A stretch of 58,903 nucleotides of DNA. Source: Roseitalea sp. GTDB lineage: Bacteria > Pseudomonadota > Alphaproteobacteria > Rhizobiales > Rhizobiaceae. Both the position numbers and the translations under genes were made by a program. Below are positions 14,583 to 26,073 of this stretch, one piece after another. The notes under the pieces were generated by a model. It worked only from the letters and a program-made list of their open reading frames with translations. It had not been told where the DNA came from and made no database searches. Where the stretch lies: assembly GCA_017642895.1 (NCBI GenBank), contig JAEPON010000021.1, positions 2,501-61,403 on the forward strand, in the 5' to 3' direction. Position 1 is the first letter of the stretch; each line of letters opens with the position of its first letter.

Positions 14583-16190
14583 ATGCTTCCCGCCAATCCG
14601 AAAAACCTCGGTGATCTGCGCGCCCGCTTTGCCTGGGACCTGCCGGCGCGGTTCAACATCGGCACCGCCTGTTCGGACGCGGTCGCGCGCATGCAACCCG
14701 CCAAACCGGCCATCATCGAATTCATCAACGGGCAACGGACCGACACCGGTTTCGGCGATCTGGCGCAGCGCTCGACACGTCTCGCATCGGCGCTCGCCGC
14801 ACGCGGGATCGGGCGCGGCGACCGGATTGCGATCATGGTGCCGCAATCGGCTGATGCCGCAATCGCCCATCTGGCCACCTACAAGCTGGGCGCCATTGCG
14901 GTGCCGCTGGCAACCCAGTTCGGCCCCGACGCCATCGCCTATCGATTGAAGGCATCGGGCGCTCGCGCGTTCATCGCATTCGGAAAGGGCATCGCCCGGG
15001 CTAGCAAAGCCGGCGCGCTCGATGATCTGGCGCTCGTCGCCGAAGCCGGCGCGCCACTGGCCGATGCTTCAAGCCTTGAGGCGCTGATCGCGTTGGGCGG
15101 TCGGGATTTTGAACCGGTCGAGACCGCGCCCGACGACCCGGCGATGATGCTGTTCACGTCGGGCACGACCGGTCAGCCCAAGGGCACGCTGCACGGCCAC
15201 CGCGTTCTGCTCGGCCATTTGCCGGGCATCGAAATGGCGCAGAACTTCATGCCGCAGCCGGGCGACATCTTCTGGACGCCGTCCGACTGGGCCTGGGCGG
15301 GCGGATTGCTCAACGCGCTTCTGCCCGCCCTCTATCACGGCGTCCCCGTCGTCGCGGCCCGCGCGCCGAAATTCGAGCCGGGCTGGGCGCTGGACGTGAT
15401 GGCTCGATGCGCGGTGACCAATGTCTTTCTGCCGCCGACGGCATTGCGTATGATGCTGGCCGGCGGCGATGCCCCGACTGAAGGGCTGTCCCTGCGGGTC
15501 ATCGGCACCGCCGGCGAAGCGCTCGGCCGCCAGACCCATCAGCGTGCAAGGGACGTGTTCGGCGTGCCGGTCAACGAGTTTTACGGCCAGACCGAATGCA
15601 ATGCGATGCTGGCCAATTGCGCGACACTCGGCATCGACCGGCCCGGCGCCATGGGCAAGCCGGTCCCCGGCCATGAAGTCGCGATCCTGCGCCCCGACGG
15701 CGGCCTCGCTGACGCGGGCGAGGCCGGCGAAGTCGCCGTCCGCGCGCCCGATCCCGTCCAGTTCCTCGGCTATTGGAACGATGAAGAGGCGACACGGGCC
15801 AAATACCAAGACGGTTGGCTTCTGACCGGCGATTCAGGCCGAATGGATGAGGATGGCTATTTCCACTTCATCGGCCGGATGGATGATGTGATCACATCGT
15901 CCGGCTACAGGATCGGCCCGTCGGAGATCGAGGATTGCCTCGCCGCCCATCCCGATGTCGAAATGGCCGCGGTCATCGGCAAGCCCGATCCCGTGCGCAC
16001 CGAGATTGTCGCCGCCTTCATCAAGCTCCGCGCGGGTGTGACCGGGGACGAAACGCGCAAGCAGGCGATCGCCGCCTTCGTCAAGACCCGGCTGTCGGCG
16101 CACGAATATCCGCGAGAGATCACGTTCGTCGATGACATACCGCTCACCGAATCCGGCAAGGTGATCCGTCGACATTTTCGCGGCCGGTGA
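14583..16190 (+). CDS. Acyl-CoA synthetase (AMP-forming), medium-chain type
   Basis: ANL-superfamily ligase activating a carboxylic acid to its acyl-CoA through an acyl-AMP. The 535 residues hold the P-loop motif F-T-S-G-T-T-G-Q-P-K-G (191-201), the A5 motif Y-G-Q-T-E-C-N near 337, the hinge region G-D-S-G-R-M-D-E-D-G-Y with G-R-M-D-D-V-I near 418-435, and the C-terminal catalytic lysine in T-E-S-G-K-V (about 528). The layout resembles acetyl/medium-chain synthetases of the Acsm group. AAAGGCGG precedes the ATG. It starts 21 bases after tRNA-Leu with no room for a terminator, so readthrough from the tRNA promoter is likely. Substrate chain length is not determinable. Confidence 0.92.
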   Translation: MLPANPKNLGDLRARFAWDLPARFNIGTACSDAVARMQPAKPAIIEFINGQRTDTGFGDLAQRSTRLASALAARGIGRGDRIAIMVPQSADAAIAHLATYKLGAIAVPLATQFGPDAIAYRLKASGARAFIAFGKGIARASKAGALDDLALVAEAGAPLADASSLEALIALGGRDFEPVETAPDDPAMMLFTSGTTGQPKGTLHGHRVLLGHLPGIEMAQNFMPQPGDIFWTPSDWAWAGGLLNALLPALYHGVPVVAARAPKFEPGWALDVMARCAVTNVFLPPTALRMMLAGGDAPTEGLSLRVIGTAGEALGRQTHQRARDVFGVPVNEFYGQTECNAMLANCATLGIDRPGAMGKPVPGHEVAILRPDGGLADAGEAGEVAVRAPDPVQFLGYWNDEEATRAKYQDGWLLTGDSGRMDEDGYFHFIGRMDDVITSSGYRIGPSEIEDCLAAHPDVEMAAVIGKPDPVRTEIVAAFIKLRAGVTGDETRKQAIAAFVKTRLSAHEYPREITFVDDIPLTESGKVIRRHFRGR

Positions 16191-16196
16191 ACGCCG

Positions 16197-17471
16197 TTAG
16201 CGGCGCGCCAGAAGCGCGTTAAGCCGCTGGCGCACATGCCGCGCGGTCGTGCGCGTGGACTTGTAGAGTTCGATTTGCGCGGCCGCCTGGCGCACTTCGC
16301 GATCGCGCCCCTGCTCCAATCCGATCACCAGCGTCACAAGCTCGCGTCTTTCCTGCCAGAGGCGGCTCATCACCGGGTGGTCGGGCGGTGCGCAACTGTC
16401 GGCGCTCACAATGTTGGGATCATCGAGAAGCGCTTCGGTGGCCCGCCACATCAGCAGCATGCCGGGCGATGATGCCGACAGCGTCTCATCGAACGTCGTC
16501 TTCCAGGTCCACGCCCGGCCGGCATCGACGAAGACGATCAGCGAGGCGATGATCCGCTCGCCAAGCCGCAACTCGTGGATACGGCACTTGTCGCGCGAGG
16601 CCAGCGCATTGACCGCCTCGCGCGCGAACGCGGCACGGTAGCGGTCGGCCGCCAGCGAAGACCGGTGCCGGCCCTTCCAGCCGGCATTTTCAAGCAACAG
16701 GAACTCTTCCATGGCGATGCGCACCGCTTCCGGCGCGCGCGCGATCTGGTAGCTCAGACCGCCCTGCCGGTCGAGCCGCCGCCACAGTCGGCCCAGATTG
16801 CGCCGGTGATGACTGCTGATGGAATTGGCCAGATAGGTGTCGGCATCCTGCGTGGCATCGAGCACGGGGCGGCGCAACGGCGTCGTGGTCGCCACCGGCA
16901 GGCCGTAGGACAGCGCGATTGACCGGAACAGCGAGACGACGGGGCTGTCCGCGAACACATCCGGAAGGGCCAGAACCTTGGGCAGCGGCAGGGAAGGCAG
17001 CGCCAGCGTTTGCAGAAGATCGTCGATGATCTGGCCGCTTTCGCGCCGCTCGACCAAAGGCACGCCATAGGGGCCGAACGGATTGGCCCAGGCGCGGATC
17101 AGGTCGGGGCCGATCCGGAAGCCCGGCTTTTCGATCGTGTAGGGCATCAAAAGGCGCGTGTTCGCAGCCGCCTCGTCGCGGTCCTGCAGAACCATCATGA
17201 AGACCTTGCGGTCATCCAGGCGCGGCATCGCCGGTACGCAAAAGCGCGGCGAAAAGAAGATGTTGGGCTCGACCGTATAGTTGGTCACCGGGTCGATATC
17301 GTCGAAAATGTCAAAGCCGGCACCGGCCGGATAAACGGCGAACTTGCGGTTTCCCTTGGTCAGCCGGCTTTCCGGCAACGGAGGGCTGCCATCGGGCGGC
17401 ACAACCGAGCCCGGCATGATCGGCGGGGCGCCCTCGGCGACATCTTCTTCGATCACCGGCAGTGCGGACAT
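16197..17471 (-). CDS. CelD/BcsL-type GNAT acetyltransferase
   Basis: Cytoplasmic acetyltransferase of the CelD/GNAT_6 group, 424 residues, a family often found in cellulose and exopolysaccharide loci and related in fold to FemAB. The C-terminal GNAT core (about 215-390) includes the S-S-H-H-R-R-N-L-G-R-L-W-R-R-L block (about 219-233), characteristic of this group, and a late region with E-L-R-L-G-E-R-I-I-A-S-L. The first 80 residues are proline-rich and likely disordered. It lies 3 bases downstream of a Wzx-like flippase gene and is surely cotranscribed with it, so O- or N-acylation of a lipid-linked sugar is a reasonable guess. It converges with the acyl-CoA synthetase gene. Confidence 0.82.
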   Translation of the reverse strand: MSALPVIEEDVAEGAPPIMPGSVVPPDGSPPLPESRLTKGNRKFAVYPAGAGFDIFDDIDPVTNYTVEPNIFFSPRFCVPAMPRLDDRKVFMMVLQDRDEAAANTRLLMPYTIEKPGFRIGPDLIRAWANPFGPYGVPLVERRESGQIIDDLLQTLALPSLPLPKVLALPDVFADSPVVSLFRSIALSYGLPVATTTPLRRPVLDATQDADTYLANSISSHHRRNLGRLWRRLDRQGGLSYQIARAPEAVRIAMEEFLLLENAGWKGRHRSSLAADRYRAAFAREAVNALASRDKCRIHELRLGERIIASLIVFVDAGRAWTWKTTFDETLSASSPGMLLMWRATEALLDDPNIVSADSCAPPDHPVMSRLWQERRELVTLVIGLEQGRDREVRQAAAQIELYKSTRTTARHVRQRLNALLARR

Positions 17472-17474
17472 GGC

Positions 17475-18881
17475 CTAACGATCCGTTTTCGCGTGTGGCA
17501 TGAACACGAACATGCGCACGCCAATACGCCACCGAACCAGTTGATAAAGGGCAAACGTCTCGGCGATTGTGGCGATCATCGTGGCAAGCGCGGCGCCATA
17601 GAGCCCGTAGACGGGGATCAGCAGTGCGTTGAGCGTCACGTTGAGCGCGAGCACGGCACCGAAAACGCCGGCGCATGCATTCTGGTTGCCCGACATGGTC
17701 AAAAGGCTCTCGGCCGGGCCAATCGCCGCGCGCAGCACGACACCGGCCGACAGGATGAACAAAAGCGGATAGCCGCGGCCGAAATCCGAACCGAAGAGCG
17801 CCAGCAGAAGCGGGCCGATGAGCAGGATCACACCGGCCATGGCAAGCGACGGCCAGAAGGTCCAGCTCACCGAACGGCGGGCGAGGTCATGCAGGGCCGA
17901 CTTGTCGCTGTCGTCAATGCGTGCCGCGAACCGGTGCGCGACACCGGCCTTGACCGCAAAATAGACGAAGTGGACGAGCGCCAGCGTTTTGACCGTCGCA
18001 AAATAGACGGCCACATCATCCGGGCGCATCAGGGCGCCGACCATCAGCACATCGGCATTGACCAGCAGGAAGAAAAATCCCTCGACAAGGAAGATCGGCA
18101 GGGCCACGGCGATCCACATCGGCAGTTGCGTGCGACGCGGGCCGGCGGGGAAATGGCGGTCGAGCGAGACTGTCACCAGGACCAGTTGGCCAACAGTCGT
18201 CAGATAGGCGGCCAGCACGGCACAGATCAGCGCCGTCACGCCGTTGATCGCATAGCCGAGCGCCCATGCCCCAACGAGAAGCGCCAGGATCAAGAGCGGG
18301 CGCAATATGTAGGTCGGCGCCAGTGCCCGGATCGGCCAGCCATTGGCACGCGCGGTGCCATCGAGCGTGTCGCCGAGCGCGATCATCGGCAACGCCAGCG
18401 CGCCGATCATGAACGGCACGACATAGTAGGACTGGAACAAGGCCGCCCCGAAATGCGCCGCGGCGACCGCAAGTGCGGCCATCACCGTCGATGTTGCGAG
18501 CACGAACAACCGGCCGGACAGCAAAAGGCCGCGCAGATGGTCCAGATCGCCGCGCTCGCGATATTGCGGCAGGAAACGCACGATCGCCGTGTGGAAGCCG
18601 AAACAAGACAGGTTCCCGATGATGATCATCGACACCCAGACCATGACGAAGACGCCATATTCGAAGACGCCCATCAGACGGGCCAGGGCCACCTGGGACA
18701 AAAAGGCGATGGCCGCGCTTGCCACGCGGATTGCGAATGCGACCAGCGTCATGCGCTGGGCCTGGCTGGCTTCATCGGCGCCTGCGACGATGCGATCGAC
18801 GATATCGGCAAACGGCCGCGCCCGGCGGCTCAGGGCCTCGGGGAACACCTGCTCGATGGTGTGGGCGGCGGAAAAACGCAA
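17475..18881 (-). CDS. Polysaccharide flippase (Wzx/MOP superfamily)
   Basis: 468-residue integral membrane protein with 12-14 hydrophobic segments, a layout typical of oligosaccharidyl-lipid flippases (polysaccharide biosynthesis family). The N-terminus is basic and helical, and an early R-V-A-S-A-A-I-A-F-L-S-Q-V-A-L-A-R-L-M-G stretch (about 51-70) is the usual first-helix signature. It would move undecaprenyl-linked glycans across the inner membrane. Only one partner gene, the CelD-type acetyltransferase, follows; glycosyltransferases and polymerase genes are absent. Distinct from MurJ, since the conserved MurJ arginine-rich features are not seen. Confidence 0.85.
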   Translation of the reverse strand: MRFSAAHTIEQVFPEALSRRARPFADIVDRIVAGADEASQAQRMTLVAFAIRVASAAIAFLSQVALARLMGVFEYGVFVMVWVSMIIIGNLSCFGFHTAIVRFLPQYRERGDLDHLRGLLLSGRLFVLATSTVMAALAVAAAHFGAALFQSYYVVPFMIGALALPMIALGDTLDGTARANGWPIRALAPTYILRPLLILALLVGAWALGYAINGVTALICAVLAAYLTTVGQLVLVTVSLDRHFPAGPRRTQLPMWIAVALPIFLVEGFFFLLVNADVLMVGALMRPDDVAVYFATVKTLALVHFVYFAVKAGVAHRFAARIDDSDKSALHDLARRSVSWTFWPSLAMAGVILLIGPLLLALFGSDFGRGYPLLFILSAGVVLRAAIGPAESLLTMSGNQNACAGVFGAVLALNVTLNALLIPVYGLYGAALATMIATIAETFALYQLVRWRIGVRMFVFMPHAKTDR

Positions 18882-18962
18882 AATCCGGTGGCTCCGCTCA
18901 TTCGTCTGCGGTGATGGTTAGCCGACCGGGCTTAAGAATTGGTTCGCCGGTTCGTTGCTTCA

Positions 18963-19036
18963 CCTTCCGCGACGGAAGGCAAATTCGGCGCCTGCAAGAC
19001 GGCGCATTGGGTCAGTCGTGCGCCGGAAACGGCGCA
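18963..19036 (-). other. Stem-loops downstream of secA
   Basis: In the 159-base gap after secA there are two perfect hairpins, CCTTCCG-CGA-CGGAAGG (18963-18979) and TGCGCCG-GAAA-CGGCGCA (19019-19036, starting 5 bases past the secA stop on that strand). Neither is followed by a U tract, so they may protect the secA 3' end or act with Rho rather than terminate by themselves. The rest of the gap shows nothing else. Confidence 0.45.
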
Positions 19037-19040
19037 ACGA

Positions 19041-21908
<2,868 letters not shown>

Positions 21909-22034
21909 GAATGGCGGCCCTTTCGTAAGAACGGTTCAGCGGCCCTGAAATTCTGTTGCCCGCGTCCGCGCGGGCCGCGGCACCCCCCAACCCGAAAAAC
22001 AGGGCAACTGCATGGTGGACGCCGGTTGGGTGGA

Positions 22035-22063
22035 CAGATAAGAGTGGCACAAATGCTTGTCAA
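22035..22063 (-). promoter_or_regulatory. Predicted secA promoter
   Basis: On the minus strand TTGACA (22058-22063) and TATCTG (22035-22040) are exactly 17 bases apart, 127 bases before the secA ATG. The transcript would have a leader of about 120 bases containing GC-rich inverted sequences. No SecM-like leader gene was found in it. Confidence 0.6.
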
Positions 22064-22154
22064 CGCCGCCGCCGGACACGCTTCCGTTCACCGTTCGGCC
22101 ACCCGGCAGGTCCTCGATCCGAACGGCACAACCGCCCTCGCAACAAGGTGTTTC

Positions 22155-23066
22155 ATGATGTCTTACCGTGTCAAACGCGTTCGTCCCCTTCTTGCCACAG
22201 GCATGGCCACCTTGCTGTCGGCGGTGTTGGTTGGTAGCGCACTGTCGCAGGAGGCGCAGGCGCCCGATCCCGATGCGGTGATCGGCACGATCGACGGCCG
22301 CGAAGTCACCAATCGCGACATCGAATTCGCCATCGGCGATCTTGAAGACCAGCTCGGTCAGGTCCCGCCGGACCAGCAACGCTTCGCTGCCATGATGGCG
22401 CTGATCGACATCGAGCTTCTGGCCGGCAAGGCCGAGAGCGAAGGGGTCGCAGATACCGAAGCCTTCACCCAGAGGCTCGATTTCTTGCGGTCACGGGCGC
22501 TGCACAACAGCTATTTCCGCGATCAGGTCGTCGAGACGATCAGCGAGGCCGACGTTCGCAGCCGCTATGACGCCGAGATCGCCGCCACACCGCCGGAAAA
22601 CGAGGTGCGTGCCCGCCACATACTCGTGGAGACCGAGGAAGAGGCGCGCGCCGTGATCGCCGACCTGGACGGCGGAGCTGATTTTGCCGAACTGGCCGCG
22701 GAAAAGTCGACCGGTCCGTCAGGCCCCAGCGGCGGCGATCTGGGCTATTTCACGCGCGGGCGCATGGTGCCGGCCTTCGAGGAAGCCGCGTTTGCCCTCG
22801 AACCGGGCGGCGTCACCGCCGAACCGGTCGAAACGCAGTTCGGCTGGCATGTCATCAAGCTGGAAGACCGCCGGCCGGTCCAGCCGCCGCCCTTCGAGCA
22901 GGTCGAGGCGCAGGTCCGCTCGGTCCTGCTGCGGGAGCGCTATTTCGAGCTTTTGACTGCCTTGCGCGCCGAGGCAGCCATCGAGATCACCGATCCCGAG
23001 CTGAAAACCGCCTACGACGCGGCGATCAGCGCCGGCGTGAACGCCGGCGAACAGCCCGCCGAATAA
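22155..23066 (+). CDS. Parvulin-type peptidyl-prolyl isomerase, exported
   Basis: Periplasmic folding catalyst of the PrsA/SurA/PpiD kind, 303 residues. A signal peptide (basic start Y-R-V-K-R-V-R-P, hydrophobic core to about residue 30, then S-Q-E-A-Q-A) is followed by a SurA-N-like helical region (about 40-145) and a rotamase domain (about 150-245) with V-R-A-R-H-I-L-V (150s), G-P-S-G-P-S-G-G-D-L-G-Y-F and the late F-G-W-H-V-I-K-L-E-D. The start at 22155 (or 22158) fits the signal peptide; the long in-frame extension upstream overlaps secA and is not coding. Divergent from secA, 18 bases before argJ. Confidence 0.9.
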   Translation: MMSYRVKRVRPLLATGMATLLSAVLVGSALSQEAQAPDPDAVIGTIDGREVTNRDIEFAIGDLEDQLGQVPPDQQRFAAMMALIDIELLAGKAESEGVADTEAFTQRLDFLRSRALHNSYFRDQVVETISEADVRSRYDAEIAATPPENEVRARHILVETEEEARAVIADLDGGADFAELAAEKSTGPSGPSGGDLGYFTRGRMVPAFEEAAFALEPGGVTAEPVETQFGWHVIKLEDRRPVQPPPFEQVEAQVRSVLLRERYFELLTALRAEAAIEITDPELKTAYDAAISAGVNAGEQPAE

Positions 23067-23084
23067 CCGCTGGGCGCAGCACAC

Positions 23085-24317
23085 ATGCAAATGAAGACAT
23101 CGCCGCTCGCGCCCAAGGCGCTGGCCGTTTTGCCGCCGATCGACGGCGTGCGGATCGGGGCGGCGGCGGCCGGCATCAAATATGCCGGTCGAACCGATCT
23201 GATGGCGATGATGTTCGACCGGCCGGCAGCCATTGCCGGCGTTCTGACCCGCTCGCACTGTCCGTCCGCGCCGGTGGACTGGTGCCGCGCCAATCTGCTG
23301 GGCGGCAAGGCGCGCATCCTTGTCGTCAATTCGGGCAACGCCAATGCCTTTACCGGCAAGAGAGGCGCTGACGCCACGGCCCTGACCGCGCACATGGCTG
23401 CGACCGCTGCCCAATGTCCGGTGTCGGAGGTCTTCCTGTCATCGACCGGCGTGATCGGCGAACCGCTCGCGGCGGAACGGTTTGACGGTGTGTTGCAACA
23501 ACTGGTGCACGACGCCGGCCCGGATCGGTGGGAAGATGCCGCGCGGGCGATCATGACGACCGACACGTTTCCCAAGCTCGCCACGCGAACGGTGGAGATC
23601 GATGGCGTCACCATCACGCTGAACGGCATCGCCAAAGGGTCGGGCATGATTGCGCCGGACATGGCGACGATGCTCGCCTATGTCGTCACCGACGCGCCCG
23701 TCTCCGCCGTGGTCTTGCAGACGCTTCTGGGCCGGCATGTCGATGCGACCTTCAATGCGATCACGGTCGACAGCGACACATCGACATCGGACACCGTTCT
23801 GGCATTTGCCGCCGGCGCGGCCGATATCGCCCCCATCGAGACAGCCGACGATCCCCGCCTTGCGGCATTCGAGATCGCATTCAAAGACCTGATGGAGGAC
23901 CTGGCGCTCCAGATCGTCCGTGACGGCGAGGGGGCGAGCCGGCTGATGCGGGTCGAGGTCACGGGCGCGCAATCGGATGGTTCGGCCCGGACGATCGCGC
24001 TCGCCATCGCCAACTCGCCGCTCGTCAAGACGGCGCTGGCCGGCGGCGACGCGAACTGGGGACGCATTGTCATGGCCGTGGGCAAGGCGGGCGAACCGGC
24101 CGACCGCGACCGGCTGGATATCCGGTTCGGAGACCTGTTTGCCGCACGCGACGGCGAACGTGCGCCCGGCTATGATGAGGATGCCATGAGCCGCTATATG
24201 CAGCGTGACGAAATCACCATCGGTGTCGATATCGGCCTGGGCGAAGGTCGCTTCACCGCCTGGGGCTGCGATCTGACCAAGGATTATGTCGCCATCAATG
24301 GCGACTACAGAAGCTAG
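23085..24317 (+). CDS. argJ: Bifunctional ornithine/glutamate N-acetyltransferase ArgJ
   Basis: Arginine biosynthesis enzyme that transfers acetyl from N-acetylornithine to glutamate, and may also acetylate glutamate from acetyl-CoA. The 410 residues match the family. The autoproteolytic site is visible in G-S-G-M-I-A-P-D-M-A-T-M-L (about 186-198): cleavage before the threonine yields alpha and beta subunits with that Thr as nucleophile. The C-terminus D-L-T-K-D-Y-V-A-I-N-G-D-Y-R-S is canonical. Probably one operon with the upstream PPIase (18-base gap) and the following GNAT and mutT genes. Monofunctional or bifunctional activity cannot be decided here. Confidence 0.97.
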   Translation: MQMKTSPLAPKALAVLPPIDGVRIGAAAAGIKYAGRTDLMAMMFDRPAAIAGVLTRSHCPSAPVDWCRANLLGGKARILVVNSGNANAFTGKRGADATALTAHMAATAAQCPVSEVFLSSTGVIGEPLAAERFDGVLQQLVHDAGPDRWEDAARAIMTTDTFPKLATRTVEIDGVTITLNGIAKGSGMIAPDMATMLAYVVTDAPVSAVVLQTLLGRHVDATFNAITVDSDTSTSDTVLAFAAGAADIAPIETADDPRLAAFEIAFKDLMEDLALQIVRDGEGASRLMRVEVTGAQSDGSARTIALAIANSPLVKTALAGGDANWGRIVMAVGKAGEPADRDRLDIRFGDLFAARDGERAPGYDEDAMSRYMQRDEITIGVDIGLGEGRFTAWGCDLTKDYVAINGDYRS

Positions 24318-24330
24318 GATTGAACGACCG

Positions 24331-25083
24331 ATGCCGAAATTGTCGATGGTCAGGCGGATGGAAGCGGTCGGGTTCCGCGCATGGCCCGCAGCATCGGTCC
24401 ACTATGACGGCAGTTGGGCGGTCCGTCTGACGGCAAGCCATCCTTCGCGACGCCTCAACTCCGTCAATCCGCTCGATCCGGCCGACAATCGCGAGATCGA
24501 ACGGCGCATCGCCCGCATCGAACAGCGCTTCAGGGCCTATGAACGGCCCATTGTCTTCCGCATGTCGCCGCTGGCGCCCGCCGAACTGCAAGAGCATTTG
24601 AATGCGATCGGCTGGACACGAGCTGACGAGACACGTGTTCTTGCCGCGCAACTCGCCCAGATGGACCTTGAAGGCGGCTACGAACTGCTGCCGGTGCGCG
24701 ACATCGGCCGTTTCGTCGACGCGGCGATCACGCTGAACGCCGACGAACGGGTCAACAAGCCGGGCCTGACGGAACTGCTCGAGAGCATCCGCCCGCCGTT
24801 CGGCATGTTCCTTGTCGAAGATGACGCGGGTCCGGCTGCAACGGCCCTTTGTGTCCACGACAACGAAATGGCCGGACTGTTCGAGATCAGCGTGCGTCAA
24901 GGGTTGCGCAACAGGGGTTATGGCCGTTCGATCGTTCGCGCCGCCCTGCGCTGGGCGGCCGCCCAGGGCGCGACAACCGGCTGGCTCCAGGTCGAAGCCG
25001 CCAACACCTCCGCCAACGGGCTCTATGGCAGGCTCGGCTTCGAGGAGGTTTACCGATATGTCTACCGCATGCGGGGCGACTGA
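24331..25083 (+). CDS. GNAT family N-acetyltransferase
   Basis: 250-residue GNAT-fold protein. The N-terminal third holds W-A-V-R-L-T-A-S-H-P-S-R-R-L-N-S-V-N-P-L (about 31-50), typical of the argJ-linked acetyltransferases of Rhizobiales. The C-terminal domain has the acetyl-CoA loop G-L-R-N-R-G-Y-G-R-S-I (about 191-201) and the terminal motif A-N-T-S-A-N-G-L-Y-G-R-L-G-F. The start at 24331 has an AGGA upstream and follows the argJ stop by 13 bases; an earlier in-frame ATG overlaps argJ. Substrate unknown. Its fixed place between argJ and mutT suggests a metabolic rather than resistance role, but this is only context. Confidence 0.9.
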   Translation: MPKLSMVRRMEAVGFRAWPAASVHYDGSWAVRLTASHPSRRLNSVNPLDPADNREIERRIARIEQRFRAYERPIVFRMSPLAPAELQEHLNAIGWTRADETRVLAAQLAQMDLEGGYELLPVRDIGRFVDAAITLNADERVNKPGLTELLESIRPPFGMFLVEDDAGPAATALCVHDNEMAGLFEISVRQGLRNRGYGRSIVRAALRWAAAQGATTGWLQVEAANTSANGLYGRLGFEEVYRYVYRMRGD

Positions 25084-25086
25084 CCG

Positions 25087-25497
25087 GTGAACGCTCCCAG
25101 GCCATTGGTCCTTGTCGCCGCCTGCGCGCTTGTTGATCGCGAAAACCGCATCCTTCTGGCGCAGCGCCCGGCCGGCAAGGCGATGGCCGGTCTGTGGGAG
25201 TTTCCCGGCGGCAAGTTCGAGCCCGGAGAAACGCCGGAACAGGCGCTCATCCGCGAGCTTGAGGAGGAACTGGCCGTGCGGACGGAGGCCGCTTGTCTGG
25301 CACCGCTGACATTTGCCAGCCACGCCTATGCCGATTTTCATCTGCTGATGCCGCTCTACATCTGCCGCAAGTTTGACGGCATACCGGCATCGCGCGAAGG
25401 CCAGACGTTGAAATGGGTGCGCGCCCGCGAGTTGCGCAACTATCCGATGCCCGACGCTGACGCTCCGCTCGTTCCCGTGCTGCAGGACCTTCTTTGA
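25087..25497 (+). CDS. mutT: 8-oxo-dGTP diphosphatase MutT
   Basis: Nudix hydrolase that sanitises the nucleotide pool by hydrolysing 8-oxo-dGTP to the monophosphate, preventing A:T to C:G transversions. The 136 residues carry a complete Nudix box, G-G-K-F-E-P-G-E-T-P followed by R-E-L-E-E-E-L (41-62), and the N-terminal substrate-side L-L-A-Q-R-P-A-G-K motif. The start is GTG at 25087, three bases after the previous stop, which indicates translational coupling in the argJ operon. Confidence 0.93.
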   Translation: MNAPRPLVLVAACALVDRENRILLAQRPAGKAMAGLWEFPGGKFEPGETPEQALIRELEEELAVRTEAACLAPLTFASHAYADFHLLMPLYICRKFDGIPASREGQTLKWVRARELRNYPMPDADAPLVPVLQDLL

Positions 25498-25629
25498 GGC
25501 CAAAGCCCGGGCGCGGCCCGCACCGGGGCGATTCAGCGTTAATCAATCGTTTATGGGATCGTGCGAATTTGACCCGTGCGCGGCGGAAAAAGGGACATTG
25601 TTCGTCCGGCCGCCAGTCAGGGTTTGGTC

Positions 25630-25953
25630 ATGCACGACGACAATCAATGGTATGCGCCGATCGAGCCGAAACAGTCGGCCACCCTTGATTGGGGCAACAA
25701 CCTGTTGCGGGCGACACTGCTGTTCGGCGTACTGGCGGTCGCGGTCGGCATGTTCGCGGCCCCCTACCTGCAAAACTCAAGTGCCCGCCTGGCGGCGGAC
25801 CGCTCACAACCGGGCATCGATTTCATGACGACCGCCTCGACCCGGCAACAGCGCTCGACCTACACGATGCGCCGCAGCGTCCTGCAGAATTCGCCAAACG
25901 CCGTCTGCATCATCCATGCCAATGGAATCCGGTCCGGCGACTGCTCGCGGTAA
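25630..25953 (+). CDS. Small membrane-anchored protein of unknown function
   Basis: I do not recognise this 107-residue protein. It has one hydrophobic segment (about residues 31-47, L-L-F-G-V-L-A-V-A-V-G-M-F-A-A-P-Y) after a polar N-terminus with D-N-Q-W-Y-A-P-I-E-P, and a C-terminal part with two cysteines in V-C-I-I-H-A-N-G-I-R-S-G-D-C, which could form a disulfide if exported. The start at 25630 is chosen because it directly precedes the hydrophobic protein body. It lies just upstream of a Flp pilin gene in the same direction. A role in pilus biogenesis is possible but unsupported. Confidence 0.6.
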   Translation: MHDDNQWYAPIEPKQSATLDWGNNLLRATLLFGVLAVAVGMFAAPYLQNSSARLAADRSQPGIDFMTTASTRQQRSTYTMRRSVLQNSPNAVCIIHANGIRSGDCSR

Positions 25954-26073
25954 TTTGCAGCACCTTCGTCAATCCCCGTTTAACCACGCCTCGTAAACAC
26001 TCGGCCTCAGCGCTGCCGCCAAACGGCGCGTTAACCTTGGCGCGCTAGTCTGCCGGCGTGAGAGGTGATTGTC

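Noticed and set aside
21909..22154. SecM-like leader peptide or sRNA before secA
   Set aside because: Only GC-rich inverted sequences are present. No reading frame with an arrest-like motif is visible, and the gap is explained by two divergent promoters.
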